A DNA stretch of 64,000 nt from Agriotes lineatus (lineage: Eukaryota > Arthropoda > Insecta > Coleoptera > Elateridae), in contig CALNHX010002658.1 in assembly GCA_940337035.1 (NCBI GenBank), positions 107,930 through 171,929 on the forward strand, in the 5' to 3' direction. This document shows positions 58,901 to 64,000 of the stretch, in pieces; the stretch's first letter is position 1; every line of letters starts with the position of its first letter. The translations under genes were made by a program, and so were the position numbers. A model generated the notes under the pieces. The model worked only from the letters and a program-made list of their open reading frames with translations, was not told the DNA's origin and did not search any database.

Positions 58901-60057
58901 AAATCTGTTTGAGCCCTTTTATTAGGCGTATAGAGGGAATGTATTTAGCAAACTTTCGTTCGTGTTCTATGTGTAGTAGCCGAGCTGCTAATTTATTATT
59001 TTATTTAGGTGGGGGTGGTTTACCCGCTATGTGGAGTACGGCAACTAAAATCTGTTTGGGCCCTTTTATTAGGCATATAGAGGGAATGTATTTAGCAAAC
59101 TTTCGTTCGTGTTCTATGTGTAGTAGCCGAGCTGCAAATTTATTATTTTATTTAGGTGGGGGTGGTTTACCCGCTATGTGGAGTACGGCATCTAAAATCT
59201 GTTTGAGCCCTTTGATTAGGCATATAGAGGGAATGTATTTAGCAAACTTTCGTTCGTGTTCTATGTGTAGTAGCCGAGCTGCAAATTTATTATTTTATTT
59301 AGGTGGGGGTGGTTTACCCGCTATGTGGAGTACGGCATCTAAAATCTGTTTGGGCCCTTTTATTAGGCATATAGAGGGAATGTATTTAGCAAACTTTCGT
59401 TCGTGTTCTATGTGTAGTAGCCGAGCTGCAAATTTATTATTTTATTTAGGTGGGGGTGGTTTACCCGCTATGTGGAGTACGGCATCTAAAATCTGTTTGA
59501 GCCCTTTGATTAGGCATATAGAGGGAATGTATTTAGCAAACTTTCGTTCGTGTTCTATGTGTAGTAGCCGAGCTGCAAATTTATTATTTTATTTAGGTGG
59601 GGGTGGTTTACCCGCTATGTGGAGTACGGCATCTAAAATCTGTTTGAGCCCTTTTATTAGGCATATAGAGGGAATGTATTTAGCAAACTTTTGTTCGTGT
59701 ACTATGTGTAGTAGCCGAGCTGCAAATTTATTATTTTATTTAGGTGGGGGTGGTTTACCCGCTATGTGGAGTACGGCATCTAAAATCTGTTTGAGCCCTT
59801 TGATTAGGCATATAGAGGGAATGTATTTAGCAAACTTTCGTTCGTGTTCTATGTGTAGTAGCCGAGCTGCTAATTTATTATTTTATTTAGGTGGGGGTGG
59901 TTTACCCGCTATGTGGAGTACGGCAACTAAAATCTGTTTGGGCCCTTTTATTAGGCATATAGAGGGCATGTATTTAACAAACTTTCGTTCGTGTTATAAG
60001 TGAAGTAGCCGAGCTGCAAATTTATTATTTTATTTAGGCGGGGGTGGTTTACCCGCT

Positions 60058-62373
60058 ATGTGGAGTACGGCAACTAAAATCTGTTTGGGCCCTTTTATTA
60101 GGCATATAAAGGGCATGTATTTAGCAAAGTTTCGTTCGTGTTCTATGTGTAGTAGCCGAGTTGCTAATTTATTATTTTATTTAGGTGGGGGTGGTTTACC
60201 CGCTATGTGGAGTACGGCAACTAAAATCTGTTTGGGCCCTTTTATTAGGAATATACAGGGCATGTTTTTGGCAAAGTGTCGTTCGTGTTCTATGCGTATT
60301 AGCCGAGCTGCTAATTTATTATTTTATTTAGGTGGGGGTGGTTTACCCGCTATGTGGAGTACGGCAACTAAAATCTGTTTGAGCCCTTTTATTAGGCATA
60401 TAGAGGGCATGTATTTAGCAAAGTTTCGTTCGTGTCCTATGTGTAGTAGCCGAGCTGCAAATTTATTATTTTATTTAGGCGGGGGTGGTTTACCCGCTAT
60501 GTGGAGTACGGCAACTAAAATCTGTTTGGGCCCTTTTATTAGGCATACAGAGGGCATGTATTTAGCAAAGTTTCGTTCGTGTTCTATGTGTAGTAGCCGA
60601 GCTGCTAATTTATTATTTTATTTAGGTGGGGGTGGTTTACCCGCTATGTGCAGTACGGAAACTAAAATCTGTTTGGGCTCTTTTATTAGGCATACAGAGG
60701 GCATGTATTTAGCAAAGTTTCTTTCGTGTTCTATATGTAGTAGCTGAGCTGCAAATTTATTATTTTATTTAGGCGGGGGTGGTTTACCCGCTATGTGGAG
60801 TACGGCAACTAAAATCTGTTTAGCCCCTTTCATTAGGCATACAAAGGGCATGTATTTAGCAAAGTTTCGTTCGTGTTCTATGTGTAGTAGCCGAGTTGCT
60901 AATTTATTATTTTATTTAGGTGGGGGTGGTTTACCGCTATGTGCAGTACGGAAACTAAAATCTGTTTGGGCTCTTTTATTAGGCATACAGAGGGCATGTA
61001 TTTAGCAAAGTTTCGTTCGTGTTCTAAGTGTAGTAGCCGAGCTGCAAATTTATTATTTTATTTAGGCGGGGGTGGTTTACCCGCTATGTGGAGTACGGCA
61101 ACTAAAATCTGTTTGGCCCCTTTCATTAGGCATACAAAGGGCATGTATTTAGCAAAGTTTCGTTCGTGTTCTATGTGTAGTAGCCGAGTTGCTAATTTAT
61201 TATTTTATTTAGGTGGGGGTGGTTTACCGCTATGTGCAGTACGGAAACTAAAATCTGTTTGGGCCCTTTTATTAGGCATACAGAGGGCATGTATTTAGCA
61301 AAGTTTCTTTCGTGTTCTATATGTAGTAGCCGAGCTGCAAATTTATTATTTTATTTAGGCGGGGGTGGTTTACCCGCTATGTGGAGTACGGCAACTAAAA
61401 TCTGTTTGGCCCCTTTCATTAGGCATACAAAGGGCATGTATTTAGCAAAGTTTCGTTCGTGTTCTATGTGTAGTAGCCGAGTTGCTAATTTATTATTTTA
61501 TTTAGGTGGGGGTGGTTTACCGCTATGTGCAGTACGGAAACTAAAATCTGTTTGGGCCCTTTTATTAGGCATACAGAGGGCATGTATTTAGCAAAGTTTC
61601 GTTCGTGTTCTATGTGTAGTAGCCGAGCTGCTAATTTATTATTTTATTTAGGTGGGGGTGGTTTACCCGCTATGTGCAGTACGGAAACTAAAATCTGTTT
61701 GGACCCTTTTATTAGGCATACAGAGGGCATGTATTTAGCAAAGTTTCTTTCGTGTTCTATATGTAGTAGCCGAGTTGCAAATTTATTATTTTATTTAGGC
61801 GGGGGTGGTTTACCCGCTATGTGGAGTACGGCAACTAAAATCTGTTTGGCCCCTTTCATTAGGCATACAAAGGGCATGTATTTAGCAAAGTTTCGTTCGT
61901 GTTCTATGTGTAGTAGCCGAGTTGCTAATTTATTATTTTATTTAGGTGGGGGTGGTTTACCGCTATGTGCAGTACGGAAACTAAAATCTGTTTGGGCCCT
62001 TTTATTAGGCATACAGAGGGCATGTATTTAGCAAAGTTTCTTTCGTGTTCTATATGTAGTAGCCGAGCTGCAAATTTATTATTTTATTTAGGCGGGGGTG
62101 GTTTACCCGCTATGTGGAGTACGCCAACTAAAATCTGTTTGGCCCCTTTCATTAGGCATACAAAGGGCATGTATTTAGCAAAGTTTCGTTCGTGTTCTAT
62201 GTGTAGTAGCCGAGTTGCTAATTTATTATTTTATTTAGGTGGGGGTGGTTTAACCGCTATGTGCAGTACGGAAACTAAAATCTGTTTGGGCCCTTTTATT
62301 AGGCATACAGAGGGCATGTATTTAGCAAAGTTTCTTTCGTGTTCTATATGTAGTAGCCGAGCTGCAAATTTAT
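60058..62373 (+). repeat. Distant copy of the left-edge block
   Basis: Partner of 33,645-35,960 at +26,413 bp. It is followed at about 62,690-64,000 by a stretch matching 38,767-40,077 (offset 23,923 bp), so the order of large blocks was rearranged between copies. Confidence 0.8.
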
Positions 62374-64000
62374 TATTTTATTTAGGCGGGGGTAGTTTAC
62401 CCGCTATGTGGAGTACGGCAACTAAAATCTGTTTGGGCCCTTTTATTAGGAATATACAGGGCATGCATTTAGCAAAGTTTCGTTCGTGTTCTATGTGTAG
62501 TAGCCGAGCTGCAAATTTATTATTTTATTTAGGCGGGGGTGGTTTACCCGCTACGTGGAGTACGGCAACTAAAATCTGTTTGGGCCCTTTTATTAGGAAT
62601 ATACAGGGCATGTTGTTGGCAAAGTTTCGTTCGTGTTCTATGTGTATTAGCCGAGCTGAAAATTTATTATTTTATTTAGGCGGGGGTGGTTTACCCGCTA
62701 TGTGGAGTACGGCAACTAAAATCTGTTTGGGCCCTTTTATTAGGAATATACAGGGCATGTTTTTGGCAAAGTTTCGTTCGTGTTCTATGTGTATTAGCCG
62801 AGCTGCAAATTTATTATTTTATTTAGGCGGGGGTGGCTTACCCGCTATGTGGAGTACGGCAACTAAAATCTGTTTGGGCCCTTTTATTAGGAATATACAG
62901 GGCATGCATTTAGCAAAGTTTCGTTCGTGTTCTATGTGTAGTAGCCGAGCTGCAAATTTATTATTTTATTTAGGCGGGGGTGGTTTACCCGCTACGTGGA
63001 GTACGGCAACTAAAATCTGTTTGGGCCCTTTTATTAGGAATATACAGGGCATGTTGTTGGCAAAGTTTCGTTCGTGTTCTATGTGTATTAGCCGAGCTGC
63101 AAATTTATTATTTTATTTAGGCGGGGGTGGCTTACCCGCTATGTGGAGTACGGCAACTAAAATCTGTTTGAGCCCTTTTATTAGGCGTATAGAGGGCATG
63201 TATTTAGCAAAGTTTCGTTCGTGTACTATGTGTAGTAGCCGAGCTGCAAATTTATTATTTTATTTAGGTGGGGGTGGTTTACCCGCTATGTGGAGTACGG
63301 CATCTAAAATCTGTTTGAGCCCTTTGATTAGGCATATAGAGGGAATGTATTTAGCAAACTTTCGTTCGTGTTCTATGTGTAGTAGCCGAGCTGCTAATTT
63401 ATTATTTTATTTAGGTGGGGGTGGTTTACCCGCTATGTGGAGTACGGCAACTAAAATCTGTTTGGGCCCTTTTATTAGGCATATAGAGGGCATGTATTTA
63501 ACAAACTTTCGTTCGTGTTATAAGTGAAGTAGCCGAGCTGCAAATTTATTATTTTATTTAGGCGGGGGTGGTTTACCCGCTATGTGGAGTACGGCAACTA
63601 AAATCTGTTTGGGCCCTTTTATTAGGCATATAAAGGGCATGTATTTAGCAAAGTTTCGTTCGTGTTCTATGTGTAGTAGCCGAGTTGCTAATTTATTATT
63701 TTATTTAGGTGGGGGTGGTTTACACGCTATGTGGAGTACGGCAACTAAAATCTGTTTGGGCCCTTTTATTAGGAATATACAGGGCATGTTTTTGGCAAAG
63801 TGTCGTTCGTGTTCTATGCGTATTAGCCGAGCTGCTAATTTATTATTTTATTTAGGTGGGGGTGGTTTACCCGCTATGTGGAGTACGGCAACTAAAATCT
63901 GTTTGGGCCCTTTTATTAGGCATACAGAGGGCATGTACTTAGCAAAGTTTCTTTCGTGTTCTATATGTAGTAGCCGAGCTGCAAATTTATTATTTTATTT

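Larger units (their letters stand above)
33068..64000 (+). repeat. Satellite array, 147-bp monomer, about 210 copies
   Basis: From GCAAGTAAAATCTGTTTAGG to the window's end the sequence is a gap-free head-to-tail array. The consensus monomer includes TTCGTTCGTGTTCTATG, GCCGAGCTGC, AATTTATTATTTTATTTAGG, GGGGGTGGTTTACCCGCTAT and GGAGTACGGCAACTAAAATC. Most copies are 147 bp; recurrent 146-bp variants lack one C in ACCCGC or one base in the GGGCCCTTTT run. The array continues past the right edge. Monomers fall into recurring subfamilies (see the block entries). Each monomer can form a small GC hairpin (GCGGG / CCCGC). No transposon interrupts it. Long open frames (up to 667 codons) arise because 147 is a multiple of three and one frame lacks stops. 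Confidence 0.97.

Noticed and set aside
33120..63527. Dozens of long plus-strand and shorter minus-strand reading frames in the satellite as genes
   Set aside because: They are the same 49-codon phrase repeated. The frame depends only on monomer length, is broken by 146-bp monomers, and lacks start context, introns or domains.
33068..64000. CENP-B box in the satellite monomer
   Set aside because: TTCGTTCGTGTTC and the complement ..ATAGCGGGT each resemble part of the box, but neither strand has the full TTCGnnnnAnnCGGG pattern.
33068..64000. CRISPR-like array
   Set aside because: There are no alternating short repeats and unique spacers. The whole unit repeats, and the context is eukaryotic.

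Overview
The window is eukaryotic nuclear DNA that looks like repeat-rich, probably heterochromatic, insect (or other arthropod) sequence. The basis is the mix of transposon families: a Jockey-clade LINE, an RTE-like endonuclease/reverse-transcriptase LINE, a Penelope-like element, hAT, Tc1/mariner and Ginger-like DNA transposons, a Crypton-type tyrosine recombinase, and MULE/SWIM and THAP fragments. I see no operons, Shine-Dalgarno sites, tRNA or rRNA genes, and no convincing intact host gene. The species cannot be fixed from the sequence alone.

The left half (1-33,067) is AT-rich and built from decayed, often nested, mobile elements. In order: a broken Penelope-like retroelement (about 303-1960); a small hairpin repeat (2848-3016); a large foldback made of head-to-tail sub-repeats in each arm (3291-4663); a Crypton recombinase C-terminus (8261-8428, minus) beside a 23-N gap; an RTE-like LINE (8481-about 10,990) split by a non-autonomous hAT element with a perfect 8-bp target duplication; a tandem pair of 441-bp units each carrying a long palindrome (12,086-12,967) and two more inverted-repeat elements (13,393-14,000 and 14,465-14,606); an essentially full-length but mutated Jockey element (15,448-19,784) bounded by a 14-bp target duplication; a deleted Ginger-like DNA transposon with long terminal inverted repeats, a 4-bp duplication and a remnant Cys-rich C-terminus (20,286-21,404); a foldback (21,811-24,858) interrupted by a GC-richer 2.1-kb candidate solo LTR and by a 231-bp mariner-type MITE; a Tc1/mariner transposase tail (26,283-26,545, minus); an inverted-repeat element containing a second hAT element with a perfect 8-bp duplication (27,217-28,695); a MULE-type SWIM-finger pseudogene (28,726-29,420, minus); a THAP zinc-finger exon inside a terminal-inverted-repeat element (29,439-30,378); and an unrecognised 179-codon reading frame (30,950-31,489, minus).

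The right half (33,068-64,000 and beyond the window) is one uninterrupted satellite array of about 210 head-to-tail monomers of 147 bp (with common 146-bp variants). Several monomer subfamilies occur in a fixed order, and multi-kilobase blocks of that order recur at offsets of 5133, 12,326, 2934, 26,413 and 23,923 bp: a nested higher-order-repeat structure. The many long reading frames in the array follow from 147 being divisible by three with one stop-free frame; I do not regard them as genes. The nucleosome-sized monomer, the higher-order organisation and the adjoining transposon graveyard make this a candidate centromeric or pericentromeric satellite and the most interesting part of the window.
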